A DNA stretch of 64,000 nucleotides from Bugulina stolonifera (GCA_935421135.1 OW285193.1:13874099-13938098); one strand, 5' to 3'; positions 50,540-63,806 are shown, numbered from the stretch's first letter. Made by a program: numbers and translations. The notes: generated by a model not told the origin, from the letters alone.

Positions 50540-52771
50540 TGGAGTTTTTATCGCTTTAGGACTATATTATATTTTTGTTGTTCAAACTAAATACCTATAA
50601 ATATGCATATATTATATTTGAAATATCTTATCTGTTCACTTTATCACCCATTCATGGTGTGAATAGAAACTGATAATATTTTACTTCTAATAGATTATGA
50701 TAAAACAGTATAATATGAATAATATTACAAGTAGTAATATTACGTTATTATAATTAATGAATAATCAATTAATATTTTTGTCTCCGTTTATTTGTTTTTT
50801 GTTGTCTGTTATACTAAAGTGTTTAATAAAATAATATAATGTCATAGAATAATATAAACCAACATACGTTTGTGGTTCCTGAAAATCTATAAACTTTACT
50901 GCAATTGAATACACGTGTACATAATGTAATGTAATTGTAGGATTGTGCAGTCAGGCCAATTCCTATTAGGAGTTGTCCTCTCTTCTGTTCTGAGTGCAGA
51001 GCATATCCCTAAACAATTTATTGTCCTCTTCTAAATTGGGAGAGGACAACTTTTAATTATGATCAATAGTTTATTAGTGCCCATGAGCGCATATCCCTAT
51101 GCAAACCAGTACAAATTTACTAAATACTAAAAATCAACTGAATTGAAAAAACTGAGCACAAATAGTGGACAAGTTACATGTAAATCTATTGCACTGTTAA
51201 TCATGTGAAGACGTGGTAAGGCAAAACAATTTGGGAACATGCTAAAAGTAATGAATATTTTGTAAACACCAACTACACTCTAATGCAAGATAGCATAATA
51301 ACGCATGTACAAATACAATAAATATGTACACATGTACAGTATATACAGGCAAGTCCATTGGGATGTAATTTTAAATTGCTAATAATCGATAAACACTGTA
51401 CATGAAAAAATTGCCTGAAGTATAAGTATTGTACTTACAGGTGCCTGTGTGCATATAATTATAATGTAATACACATACATATATTATTATTTCAACTCTA
51501 AATGATGTCATTTCATCATGTTACATCCGCTCTCACGGACAGTATCGGACTGCAGTTCAACAGATGAATACGCTGTACTTCCTGTTTTGATCAAACTTAA
51601 TGTTCATAGACAGTACGTGATAAGGTCATGATGGAGATCACACCACTATTATAAACATATACGTGTTCTGAGAATCAAGCTTAGTGTTCTGTGGACTTCA
51701 ATCAATATTATAATAAATGTATCACATATCTTATCCATTGTACTGCTTTACTAATACTTCACCTGGCGTATGACGTCATGCAAACACAACACAATGTGTT
51801 TTACATGCATGTATATACTTACAGAGGAATAAATTGGACTGTGGAGTAAAAGGAGTGTAGTGTTACTTTGACGTATGAAGTCTGAAGGAAAAACAATACA
51901 CCAAGTTAGATAAATTGTAAATAAAGACAATATTGATAGCTATGGACAATGGCAATTATATACTTTGTATATTGTATAGTAAATGCATATAATATCCAAA
52001 GAATCAATTAATAATTTTTCAAGTGCTTCAAAGCAGAATAAGAGTTTTAAATGACAACATATACTAGTTACAACAATATATAAGATCCCTTCCCTTACAA
52101 TTCATAGCACTTTGGTAAAGGGCAAGGAGATACGTTCTATTACATACAATGAAGATATACAGCAAATTATTTGGTAAAAAGCGAAAAATTATGTAAAAAT
52201 CTACATGTGGAAGGTTATATAATTATGTCTATTGCTACATTTACATGTACATTACTATGTAATGACACTAATAAGAAATTTATGGCAAGAAAGTATGACC
52301 CAAGCCATGGTGGTTCACGATGGATGAATGCAAATAAAACAATTACAATGAAAGCCTTTCAATGAAAGGTGAATTTACACTTACATCATTATATACTTAC
52401 ACATTTACACTACAGAAAATGTCATCACATGTAGGCATTAATATGTAGACATACATTGTATGACAACTTACCTATGACTTAGACACAGTTTTATTCAACT
52501 GATGTTCAAACCTCTGGTATACTTGTACTAGGCTCTGCTCTATTGCTCGTCAATAGGATGATAAACAAAAAATATTAATGCAACATGCTTGTGAAATTTC
52601 AGGTTTGTGAAAACATACAAAAGTAGTGTATGAATGCCATGAATATCCTAGGAACAGCTGGCTCAGTAGCCTGATACTCGTAGTTGTAAGTTGTAATCGG
52701 TTTGCATTGGATCCCAGTATGACCTGACATGAACCAACTAAACTACGCACACCTCTACTTTGTCCAATGCC
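50540..52771. other. intergenic, convergent 3' ends of SPCS1 and the Bcl-2 gene
   Basis: AT-rich sequence with no supported coding exon. It includes the second copy of the GAGAGGACAACT MITE-like family (50970-51090). The remaining short frames show no recognisable family. Confidence 0.5.
50970..51090. mobile_element. short MITE-like element (GAGAGGACAACT family), copy 2
   Basis: GAGTTGTCCTCTC (50970-50982) faces its inverse GAGAGGACAACT (51040 onward). The sequence after the right arm, TTTAATTATGATCAATAG and GCCCATGAGCGC, matches the body of the element at 12649-12790, so the two belong to one dispersed family. A further diverged fragment is at 53878-53925. Confidence 0.45.
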
Positions 52772-55700
52772 TCACTGCCCTGCACTACATTCCTTTACAA
52801 CTTTGTAATTGGTTCGAGGTCTTCTCATTTGGGTGGCCGGATTCCGAGCAGTTGAAGGAGGTCTCGGTGAATTTGAAATCGCCGATAAACTAGCGGTCCT
52901 TGGCCTTACCTCACTTACATCTATAGATGGTCCTTTACTTAACATATCCAAGGAAATGTGTGAGTGTTTCCTAACTCCATTTATATTCTCCCTACTCTGT
53001 TGGTGATCCGGAGAGCTCATTGATATAACAACAGGTGCCCTGTGGCTGTTAGTTAAAGAGCTCTGTGCAACAGGTGCTCTGTGGCTGTTCGTTAAAGAGC
53101 TCTGTGTTACATTTGTATCCAAGTCATATGACACTTTCCTCTTGTCAGCAAGTTTTGGTGAACCAATGGACGGGAGATGTTCACTCTTCTTGTCAATGTA
53201 ATCAGACAGTTCCTGTCGCACAAGTTCACTCATGCATGACACCGATCGGCTCATCCGTCGACCTAAAACACAATTAATATTTCATACTCCATACACTTCC
53301 TATTTGGCATTCTATGCTGGAAATTAGAGCATAAGCTCACGACCTCAAGAAAAACAAACAACAAACTTAAGAGTAAAGCAATTACAGTAACATTAGTATT
53401 TGCACAAATATATTAGATAGTATAAGTTGTGTCATATAGCGAGGAGTCCACCGACAACACTCGACATGTACTTACCTCTATCAATGACACACTTCGGTAT
53501 ATCGTGACCCGACATCTCATCCACAGCATGCTCAATAGATGACCCCTCTATTCCTGGTATTCTGTGTGCAGAAGTAACGCCGGCTGCAAAGTAAAATTAA
53601 AACTCATAATAATGCTATTGCCTTTCCCAAAGTAAAATCACTTCACTTCAGAATAAAATATTAATATTTTCTCCTCCAAAATGATGCAAAAGAAGGCACA
53701 AAATATGATAATACCCGGTAGACTGCAGGTATGTTTTTCAGGATGAACTTGCTATGTCACTACCTGCTAGCACTGTCTTTGGAAGCAACACTGTATCATC
53801 TACCTTCTTAATTACAGTAGTATACTAACTCCTCCAGTAGAGGTATTACCTTGATAGTTAGTGCTGTTGAACTGCTTGAGGACAACTTCTCAAGTCTATT
53901 GATCTCTTAATAGTTTATTGACATTTACTGCCACTTGTACTTGTTGGAATTATGCAGAATTCAAGTATTATATTCATAATTACTGCAGTAGATGGAGGAT
54001 ATAGCTTACAGTATATCAGTATTATTATTAGTACACAAGGTGAAGAATGCAAACATGTGCATTCTAAAATTATCATTAATTGATCAAATTTCAAACGTTT
54101 AGTTTTTCTTTGCTGTTGCCGAGTTTTAAAGTGCACTTATTTCGCTACAGGTTACGTGAAGTGAGAACGAGAACGTGGACAAATCATTTTTTACATATAT
54201 TCATGTACATGTACTCGTACATAGATATCTGCTGTGTGCTATTTATTGGCAGCAGTGTGTACAAATCATGTATGGAATAGATGTACATGTATATACATGT
54301 ATATGTAAAAACAGATACATACCAGCCATAGCAGAAGACATGGAGTAGAACTCAAAGACAGTAGGCTACCTGACAACATAAAAATGCATGTACACATGTG
54401 AAACCATGCACACTTAAGTAATACAGTGCAGTAGTCCTGTCTTAGTTTTTATCCCAAGAGATATGAGTGTTTTCTAAAGTAATATAGCCTATAGAGTATC
54501 AGGCGACAATTGTGTCAGTGCTGCCACTAAAATCTTAATAGTCAAACAGATTTTCTTTCAAGCCTGTTGACAAATGAGCTTAAATTTACACAATCAATAC
54601 ATGCATGCAGTAATGAGTTGGGAGGTCCAATTTTACTCATAATAAATCTAATATTTGATAACGAATGCTATAATAGGATCAGTCACACACCATGGGTTTA
54701 TGTTTTACTTTCACTGATTGTGTGACAAACTTCATCTAAATAGCAACCAAGATGACCATTTCAAAGTTGACCAAACTGAGTTGACAGGTCAGGCATGTGC
54801 TCATCTCTTGAATGCATGTTCAAATCACTTGATTAATGTACATGCAAGAGGTCGCTGATTACATGCTTACCAGAGAATTGTATATAATGCAATGTAATAT
54901 AATGTAACATAATTAATATGGTATTATAAGACTTTAATACGATATAATGTGGAATTCTAGTTGAAACAAAAATATGCAGCACTGATATTGTGAGTACTGT
55001 CATAAATATACCCATAAATGTACAAAGTGTAATTGTAAGAATAAGTTCCGTGGCATGACCATAACTTTCACATTAATTTTAGGAATCTTTGGAGTAAACG
55101 TCTTTTTTGACCAACGTCAGCCTATCCTTCATACAACTGACCTGGGCAATAAGGGCCTATTACACTCAAGCAAAAATATTAGTGCATGTTGTATGCTATA
55201 ACATGCCTACAAGTTGCAAATAAATGTCTAACCAAACTTACATGAACGTCAATTTATTAGCCACTCACTCCAACAATACAATTCTCATTGTTATACTAAA
55301 AATACTGAACTCCAAGGTGAGAAATTTGATTGATAAAACTAAGAATAAAACTGTACAAATAGACATATATATTGTACAGGGGCGTATTTTAAGGGGCGGC
55401 AGGGAGGCACTGCCGCCCCTGTTGTCAAAATAAAGTGGCCTAAAAACACTACTTTTGAAAATTTGACACTGTTTCCCTTAATATTTGCTTCATTTCCGGT
55501 TTGCGACCGAAGGTTATCACTCTAGTTTTAACTCTATGGCGTTATCTCTTTATTCATAACTCTATGGTGTTGCTTGGTAACAATAACCAGTAATCTTGGA
55601 ATAAGTACTACATTGCAAGTGGCACACAAAGGGGCCCATTAAACTGTATACTCTGCTAAAAGACTATATGGTTATGCCAAGGTTAAAACCTTGCGGTTTT

Positions 55701-58700
55701 GTGAATGAATGAATAAATATTTTTTATGGATAGTAATAGTTATTTATACCAAGGAAAAAATAATAAATGTGAAAGTAAAAGTAGTGAACAGTTGAATCAG
55801 GTGAATTAATTTGTAAGTTACTGCTATCCATGAGGTGGTTCCTTCTCTGTCACTGACTACGAGTAGATGTATGAAATTTAATTCCAATATTATTTTAGCT
55901 TCTTTTAAAAATATTTATGATTTATTCTTTTAATATAATTAAAGGTGTTTGCATTCATTTTAGTTATTCATTCTAGCCATTGCCATTCCACTGACAGCTA
56001 CTACTCTACTGCTACATTCACTACTAACAACTAAATATGTATTGTAAAGAAAAAATACTAATTTAAAAATAAATAAAAATAATATAACTATTATTATAAT
56101 TAAATATTTTAATTTTAAATTTATATATAATATAATTATACTATTAATATTATCCTAGCTTTAATAGGCTACCACACTTTTCTTGCAAAGGTATTTATTT
56201 TAAATGCATTTTATTTTAAATAATTAATTTATAATGACAACAGTTGTTGATCAGCTATTAAAATTTGAAAATCTTAATTTAAAAAATACACTTGCGCCTA
56301 TGGACTCTTTGTAAAAAGATACAATCATGCAGTATTGCAGTTATTATAAAATTCTACTAGCTAGTAATAGTACTGTAACACTTTCACTCCTGTTGCAAGT
56401 TGTAGTAACAGAAGTAGTAATGAGTACTTGTTGTAGCGATGCTAGAACTAGCATGCTGCTATGTCTAATTTTTGCACTTCAGAGAGTGAGATTTGAAAAT
56501 TTTCCGTGCACTTGCGGGGGGTGCCCACACCCCACCCCCGCACCCCCCTCCCACCCAACTTTCTGCCTCCCCACTCAAATTTTCTAACCTACGCCCCTGT
56601 TGTAATATATGATTAAACCAGCTCAGAGCTAATATTAATTGCATAGTGCCAAAAGGTAACGAACATTTTATAATGAGAGAAATAACACAAGCTAATAACA
56701 AGTAAAAGACCAACTACGCAAATATATACAATCAGTTAATCACTCTAAGACATTGAATGTGTTTGCATAGAACTGCTACTAACTATTATAAGTATTAAAT
56801 ATGATAAAAAATAAATATTAAGACTGTTTGATATGAACAATTAATGAATCACTCATTGCACTGATAAGTAGAACAAAGTTATTCAAATAAAAAATAATAA
56901 ATATATTGGGCTTAGAATTGTATTCCTTGGTGCCTTTGAAACTCCATTATACACTAAAGTCTTAGGATGGATGCAGAAACAGGCACGCAGAACACAACAG
57001 TCCTCATTGAATATGTATGAAACTGCATCTTTTTAGATATGCACTATCTACTTTCCCATAAACAATCTACCGACTATTTAGTGTTCAACTCAGCACCAAT
57101 CATTAATTTCCTATCATAAACACCGGCTAACATTTCTCAAAGGAGGGGAGGGGTTCAATCAGTCCCCATAAGGGTGTAAATCAATCAACTTCTTACTCAC
57201 TAGAGCTTTCCTCCAACATTGAATCCTGTAAAATCCAATTTAATTGAAATTAATTTAAATTTTATATGTGGTGTGGTTGCTGCAATGAATCTGCATACAA
57301 TAAAAGTTATAGTACTTGGGGGTAGCTGCACCATTATTGACAAAACTTAAATTTAAGTATTTCCACTCCATCTCAACCTGTTTGGTGGGCTTAAGAAAAC
57401 GTTAAAATAATATCACTAATGGTAACTATTTTAAAGGTGGAACTTGAACCAATGGTCACAATTGGTCAGCTTAGGTCAAGATATTTGCCCACTGTTAATA
57501 TTATTCTATGAATATTTGCCTGATTGAATGAATAATCATAATATTATCAATATAATTGCATGACAATCAACCCTAGTAGAATTAATTCAACTCTTACTAG
57601 GAAATTTAATATAATCAAATTATTGACTAAACTGTCATCAAGGTAGACAACCACAACTGATTGGCAAATTATTGAATTTTCAAACGTTTTAGAAATTGCA
57701 TAACACATTTCCACGAATCTCATAGATGTTATATGCTCTGAAATTACGTATATTAGCAGTGGCAGCGGGGGCAAGATAGTCTATGGATGAAACGCACATA
57801 GATGTACTATTTTAAGATTGTATGAAATATATATGCAGGTCTATATAGAGCTGACTGAAGTGGAAAAGTAGAGTATTTTATCACTTAGTTACAGTTATCA
57901 TATCTAGACTAGTTTTGGGAAGATGTACTGATGTTGCCCTGTAGACAAGTAGAGCGTTACATTGTATCTCAGTCGAAATTTCAAAAGAGTAGATAACCCT
58001 ACAGTGCAAACTAATCAGCACCAAGAATAGAACAGCTAGTACATGCAGAAGGCAGATAAATACTTACCCATCCCCCATGTGACATGATGTATTGAGCAAT
58101 GTGGTTCTCTATATAGTTCAGAGCGTTCTCCTTCACCTGATTGGCTAGATTCCCGGTAATACCCGCCAACTTCCATAACTTCTTAGTCACACTAAATAAA
58201 GTCATAACATTTAGTATTATAACTACATCGAATAAGGAAAGGATACTCAATAAGTTCGTACTAGTAATGTTGCCTGCCCCAAGTTATGTACGTGTAAAGA
58301 GCTAGTAACTAGCAAGTTATTAGCTCTTTATTACTTTCCTAGGTAGAAAAATTACAACTTAGTATTTTTACACACATGTAGAAACAAGAGGTTGGGCTGG
58401 CCAACTGAAGGTATTATCTCTAATTAAAGGTATAACCATTGATACCAGGAAATATTTTAATACTAGTACGGAGAATTATACACTGTATATACCTGAATAC
58501 AGCTGAAATCCTCTGAGGGTATGAATCATTGCTACTAGTATTGTCTACTATCTGCTCAAACACTTCGTATGTCCCCAAATTCTGCATTATTGTCTGTCCA
58601 AACATCGCCTACAAAACACGCTGAGTGGATAGTGCTGGAAAATTAACAGCATACACCACAAACAAATTGAATGTGCGAATAGCATCATAAATAGAAAATA

Positions 58701-61700
58701 GGATACATATTGTTCATCTAATGGTTTAAAACTGACCATATTATCAACTTCGATCATTTAATGCTCAGAGAACAGTATAATTGTAATGTAGTTATATTGT
58801 AAATGTTATACTAACCGATAGATTAGGATTGTATGCATGTATGTCATCTCCTTTACTCCTCAGTAGGGCACCCAGTGCACTAACATGAGTAGAAGTTACG
58901 GCATATTCTGTGATAGACTCTGGCTCAGTATTAGCTCCGTCTGCTTCTGGTATGTTCTCCATCTCTACAAGTAAGTGCGGTGAATATGCAGGTAAGAAGT
59001 GAAACTAGTGAAGGCGACCTTTGCTGTAGTCAGGGAATTGTGGTTCGCCTACAAAACTTGACTTCAAAACTGTTGATGTTAAAATAAAAACAATCACAGA
59101 AAAAACCAAAACTAACCCAATGAGCGTGTAAGACTGTTGCATTAACATCGTACTCAGCGACTCAAGTAATACTTCTACTTGACTCACATCAAGTCAATAT
59201 ATAACTTGAGTACGAAACCTACTATATAAGCCGCTTATGACTTGGCCGGGAGCAGAGGCCGACAACTCTATTGTCTCTCTGTGACCGTGTGAAGAGGTCG
59301 AAGAACTGGACTTAGCTGACACAAATGAGGGATTCCTTTCCAGACTAGAAGACTTGGCAGAGTTCCCAAGATGTAGCCCGGACATGCTTTCATCCAGGGG
59401 TGTGTTGTAGTTACTGCTCATTGGTTCATTGTCCGACTCCCACGCTCTCACCAGCTTGGAGAGTTTAGAGGCTATCTGTAACACAACATGGCATGTCCGA
59501 GATAATCTGCAGTAGAACAGTAGATCAAAGCAACCGCTTGACATCGTTCTTTGACCAAACTACACCAGCAAGCTACCATACTGATGCCATCTACCCAATA
59601 TTCTTGACAACAACATAAGACTAATCATATTTGCATGCCAGACCGCTACATATATTTACTGTATATTTACTGCATACAAACAAGCTGACACTGCTAAGTA
59701 GTCAAATGGTAGCGAATGGCAACATACTCATCTACATGGAACATGAGAGAGGACACAACTCCAACTTACATGACGGTACATTTTATCCTTCTGCTGTTGA
59801 CTTCTATCAGCTTGTGGTATCAGAGTTATCCTCTCTATCTCTACAAGACCATAAGTATAAGCATCAACCGTGTATAAATAATGAAATCTTCTGTAATCAT
59901 AAATGTACAATTGGGTTTTCTTATTGATTAAAAATTGAAAAATGAGTTCGAGTTTTAAGGGCAAATAATAATTGTTTAAGGAATGTGTTACATCCCTTAT
60001 ACTCCCAAGGACAGGATTATTTTTCCAATAAACAGTCCATGAAATGATAAAAAATTGTAGCCACTGCACCACCTACCTGAGTCAGAATCCATGTTACCCA
60101 TGGACACTAGCCCATCGACACTAGTTACAGTCTTCAAGACTTTCTCTCCAGTTTTCCTTGTAAGTAATGATTGCGTACGGCCAACAGTTGCGTCAACATT
60201 TAAAGGCAAGTTCAACGTTTCCCTATTACGAGGCCTTGTGTTGACTACACCTTTAAATACATCAAAATTATCAGCACATGTAAAAAACCTTATCATTACA
60301 GGTCCAGTAAACAATAGGTGTGAGGTCCATGACAGATGACATGGCATATAATAAACTTTTCCACCTGTTTGCACAAAATATTCAATAGCCAATTGCTGAT
60401 GCGAGTGCACAACACACATCACCATAAACAAAAAAGTCACAAGGGTGATACTTGAGACTGAAAATAAGCAGCCCAGGTATACGAGGTCATTATCTTGAAA
60501 CCAACGCATCATCATCATTCAAAGTTCATTGGCACACACATGCCAAAGAAGGGGATGGAAGCCCCAATTACCCATGCTTATTACCTACTGGATTGTCTTA
60601 GAAGAATCGTTATACTACATTATTATTAACAGAGAATGTATAAAGAGTGTGTCACTTGACACAGACCTGCGGCGCAGAGCCCTCCACCATATTGAGATAT
60701 CTCACCGTCTACTGGGCTGCGAGCAGCACTCCGCCTATAGCTCATAGGAGAAGGCGGGGGACGAGCCTCTGTTGTGTGTCGTCTTGGATGTAAACTGCGA
60801 CTGGAGCCAACGTCTGTAGGCTTTGGAATACTTCTTGGTACATAATGCTAAAAAAGAACATTGCTGAAAGTAAAAAGCTATGATCAATAAAATATTATAT
60901 TCTACTGGTAAAGTTTACTACACCATCTAATTAAAATTATTACATCAGTCTCCTGAGATGAAGTACAATGTTTGTATTACACCCTGTAATCTATACCTCA
61001 GCAAATAAGGCTACAACACACACATTTCCATACTTATTGAAGCCATAGACAGTGAGAAAGATTAGTTGTAGTAAAACTAAAATAGTTATTAGATAAGAAG
61101 ATAGGACATAAAATAATGAGCATATCTGCTTTACGATAAAAACATAAATACTATGTACATGTACATGTACAACACTCTACAAAATGCATACAACACAGGT
61201 GGATATTTACCAGTTATACAATAGAAGTTATAAGAATGTTATACTCATGTATTTTATTATAGAAATTTCTAAAATACCTTTTGAGGTGAAAGACTTTTAG
61301 AAGTGGTTAAGTGATAGCCAGGTGATGAGGACGGAGGTTGACTGGAGGGTGTAGGAGCTGTAATACATGTAACACGTAACACATAACTATACTACGTGTC
61401 ACATGAACTGATGTACTATCTACGTAGTAACTATGTATGTCTTATTGCTTGTTATATATTACGTAAAAGACTGTTACAAACATTCCATTCGGCCCGATTT
61501 CAGGTTAAATACTCCAAGGAGTGCTGTTAGACGACATCATAAGCTCAACAGATAGAGAGAGGGTTTACGAACTAAAACAGTCTTATAAACTTATAGACAA
61601 TAGTGACGAGTGGTCAGACTAAATTAGAACACACACATTGAGTTACAATACTAATAAGTTAGAACATGCGGTAACAGAGAGACGGAAGTGTTACCATCAA

Positions 61701-63806
61701 ATGTCGTGGTTGTATCCTGAGCCGATCTAGATCTGGAATGTTGAGGTACAAGTCTAAGGGAGGGTCTGCCACCGTCAACCGCAGACTGTGCCACATCGCG
61801 AGGTGATTGGATCTCCTCTGCTGATTTCGATCTCTGCTGAGGGGCGGCGTCTGGTACCTCCAAACTATGGCTATCTACAAGACCTTGGATACGAGGCCTC
61901 TCACTACTATTCAAACACGAGAAAAGTTGAAAATCAGTTAATAGATATTCCATTAAATTCCACAAGTTTCATTAATAAAATCTCGATAACACCAAGTGAA
62001 ATCTTTGTATTATCAAGTGCATACTAGTATAACTCCTAATTTAGCTTACCCGGTTTGATTAGTACGTTGACTACTAGTATCGTCCCTAGAAGAGTGAACT
62101 GGCAGACGAGGGCTCTCATTGCCTAAGGACGCATCTCCGCTGTCCTTTCTTTTTGATTTTCTCATTAAAGAACCTAGGCCGAATGATTTCCTATCGCTAC
62201 AATCAACATACATTTAAGTGTAGTAAGGCATCACGTGTCATATGCATAATAAAATGTGGTTACATGATATTAAATAAACCAACGATTATTTTCAGTGGTA
62301 CATGCAGCAAAGTGCAAGTGAATATAACAAGACAGTTTTTGATTCAATGGTAACAAGATAAATTCTGAGGCTGCTCAATATAGAAAATATGATTCGTATG
62401 TAACGGCTTACCTCCTCGCATTCGGACTATCAGCTTTCGCAGGCTTTTTGATGCTGAAGAACCTGAGAAGTGAATCGTTCGACTTGCTAGACTCTGATCT
62501 ATGAGGCTTTCGGTTACTTCTATTGCGGGCCTCTTTCAGCAGCTCCTAGCAAACAACATAAATCTCAAATTGGGCACACAAGCAATACCAATCTGATAGC
62601 CTCAGCTGCTTAATAAAACATTTTTATAATCATGGCTGTTTGTAAGGGTACACCTATGTTGTAGACAAACATACCAAAACTAGTGAAGTTTGACAACAGG
62701 CTACATGTTAATTTATAGGAGAAGATGATTGGACACGTCTCGATCCAAAGACATTTTAGTATATATAATATAATATAACATAATATAATATAATATAACA
62801 TAACATAATATAATATAATATATATAATATAATACAATATAATATAATATATATAATATAATATAATACAATATAATATAATATAATATAATATATATAA
62901 TATGTTTCTATCAAACTCTGAACCCGCATGCATATTCAGGTAATCATATGTACATGTACACGGTACCTTCATTTCTTTATCTCTTTTCTCTCGTTCTTTT
63001 TGTCGCTGTTTCTCCTTGACCTTATCAGATTTATCATAACTACCTTTCTGTGTGGGCAGAGTGGAAGCCTTAGCTTTACTCACTACTCCTCGATTGAAGC
63101 TGTCACCTTCTGTACCCTCCCTGTATACAAGGTACTAGTATTATGCGCTATGACACATGTACATGTAGATACTCTCAAAGTATTGTACTAGGCTACTCAA
63201 AGGATATGGCAAAATATATTATATAAGACACTAATTATATAAAACAATTAAGGGAATAACCGCAATTGTAAGTGTGTAGAAGCTTACAGTGTGTAACCAC
63301 ATACCCCCAAATATCAGCATTCAGTCCAGCACCATTTCCAGAGAGTTGAGCATTCCCATGTATCCTAAAATCGCACATAATACATGTAGTACTACGTATT
63401 ATTATAACATATTACATAATATATTATAACTAGAAACTTGCAAACATCTGGTAACATTTGGAACGTTTTTGTCACCAATCGCTCTGAAATACTTCCCAAA
63501 TGCTTTTAGTTTATACGTCACATTTTCATCCAAACTTCACATGGAAAACCTGTAAAATGCCAGCACATAATAATTCCCAAAGTGTAGCCTACAAATTAAC
63601 ACATACTTAAACTTATGTTGGTGGGTCTGTAGGATCTTCACGTCTACTACATCTGCATTTCTCTTCTTACTGCCCAACTTCCTCTTCTTTTTCTTCTTGA
63701 TTTTCTTATGCCGTGGTGCGACGTGGAACCTCTCCTCTTCATTCTCACTTCGACTTCCTGAACGCTGTAGACGATTGAGAGCATGTCTCACACGCTCCGT
63801 TGTTCT
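52772..63806 (-). CDS. large Bcl-2 family protein with long N-terminal extension (5' end not resolved)
   Basis: Seventeen in-phase exons (minus) give at least 883 residues: 63806-63607, 63364-63305, 63120-62967, 62545-62412, 62196-62050, 61906-61695, 61357-61278, 60847-60706, 60244-60077, 59840-59770, 59475-59223, 58964-58816, 58608-58493, 58191-58068, 54365-54323, 53583-53476, 53262-52772. The first ~440 residues are Ser/Arg/Lys-rich and low complexity, with a KKIKKKKKRK basic run. A BH4-like helix follows (KMYRHIASKLSKLVRAWE, about 450-470), then a ~100-residue Ser-rich loop, a BH3-like LGALLRSKGDDI (about 571-582), YEVFEQIVDN, a BH1-like YPQRISAVFRS (about 620-630) and a clear BH2, YIENHIAQYIMSHGGWPTVF (to about 674). 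A Ser-rich C-tail of ~210 residues with no membrane span ends the protein. Bcl-2 proteins control mitochondrial apoptosis; pro- or anti-death activity cannot be told here. An ATG at 58962 could begin a separate short gene. Confidence 0.75.
53034..53112 (-). repeat. 39-bp in-frame duplication in the Bcl-2 gene last exon
   Basis: Two tandem 39-bp units encode QSSLTNSHRAPV twice in a row in the C-terminal tail. It keeps the reading frame and is recent enough that the DNA copies are almost identical. Confidence 0.9.
54366..58067. other. 3.7-kb intron of the Bcl-2 gene between the BH2 GGW codons and the rest of BH2
   Basis: Much longer than the other introns of this gene. It holds a TIR-bounded DNA-transposon remnant (55377-56599). 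A TATAATG-type low-complexity stretch is near 54880-54950. No other gene is supported inside it. Confidence 0.6.
55377..56599. mobile_element. non-autonomous DNA transposon with CAGGGGCGTA termini
   Basis: Perfect 10-bp terminal inverted repeats, CAGGGGCGTA and TACGCCCCTG, bound 1,223 bp. Both ends are flanked by TTGTA (55372-55376 and 56600-56604), which looks like a 5-bp target-site duplication. Close to the left end is a GGGGCGGCAG/CTGCCGCCCC hairpin. The interior has no transposase-like frame. The termini resemble those of hAT-group elements, but these normally make 8-bp duplications, so the superfamily is left open. Confidence 0.75.
59005..59174 (-). CDS. candidate alternative terminal exon with a membrane span (Bcl-2 gene)
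   Basis: In the intron between the exon ending at 59223 and the BH3 exon at 58964, an AG at 59175 opens an exon in the correct phase. It encodes about 56 residues with a hydrophobic segment (TLIGLVLVFSVIVFILTSTV) and stops at 59005. The implied intron is only about 48 nt (59222-59175). Use of this exon would end the protein after the BH4-like part with a C-terminal membrane span and omit BH3-BH1-BH2. A weak internal donor (AAAG|GTCGCC) would also splice in phase to the BH3 exon, making it a cassette exon. The acceptor has a poor pyrimidine tract, so this stays a candidate. Confidence 0.4.
62755..62905. repeat. (TATAA)n low-complexity tract in a Bcl-2 gene intron
   Basis: About 150 bp of TAATATAATA-type simple repeat about 60 bp downstream (minus strand) of the exon ending at 62967. 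Open frames through it are repeat translations. Confidence 0.9.

Noticed and set aside
62610..63083. 157-codon open frame with an Ile/Tyr/Leu-rich second half
   Set aside because: Only its first part is exon (63120-62967); the rest reads through the donor into the (TATAA)n tract.
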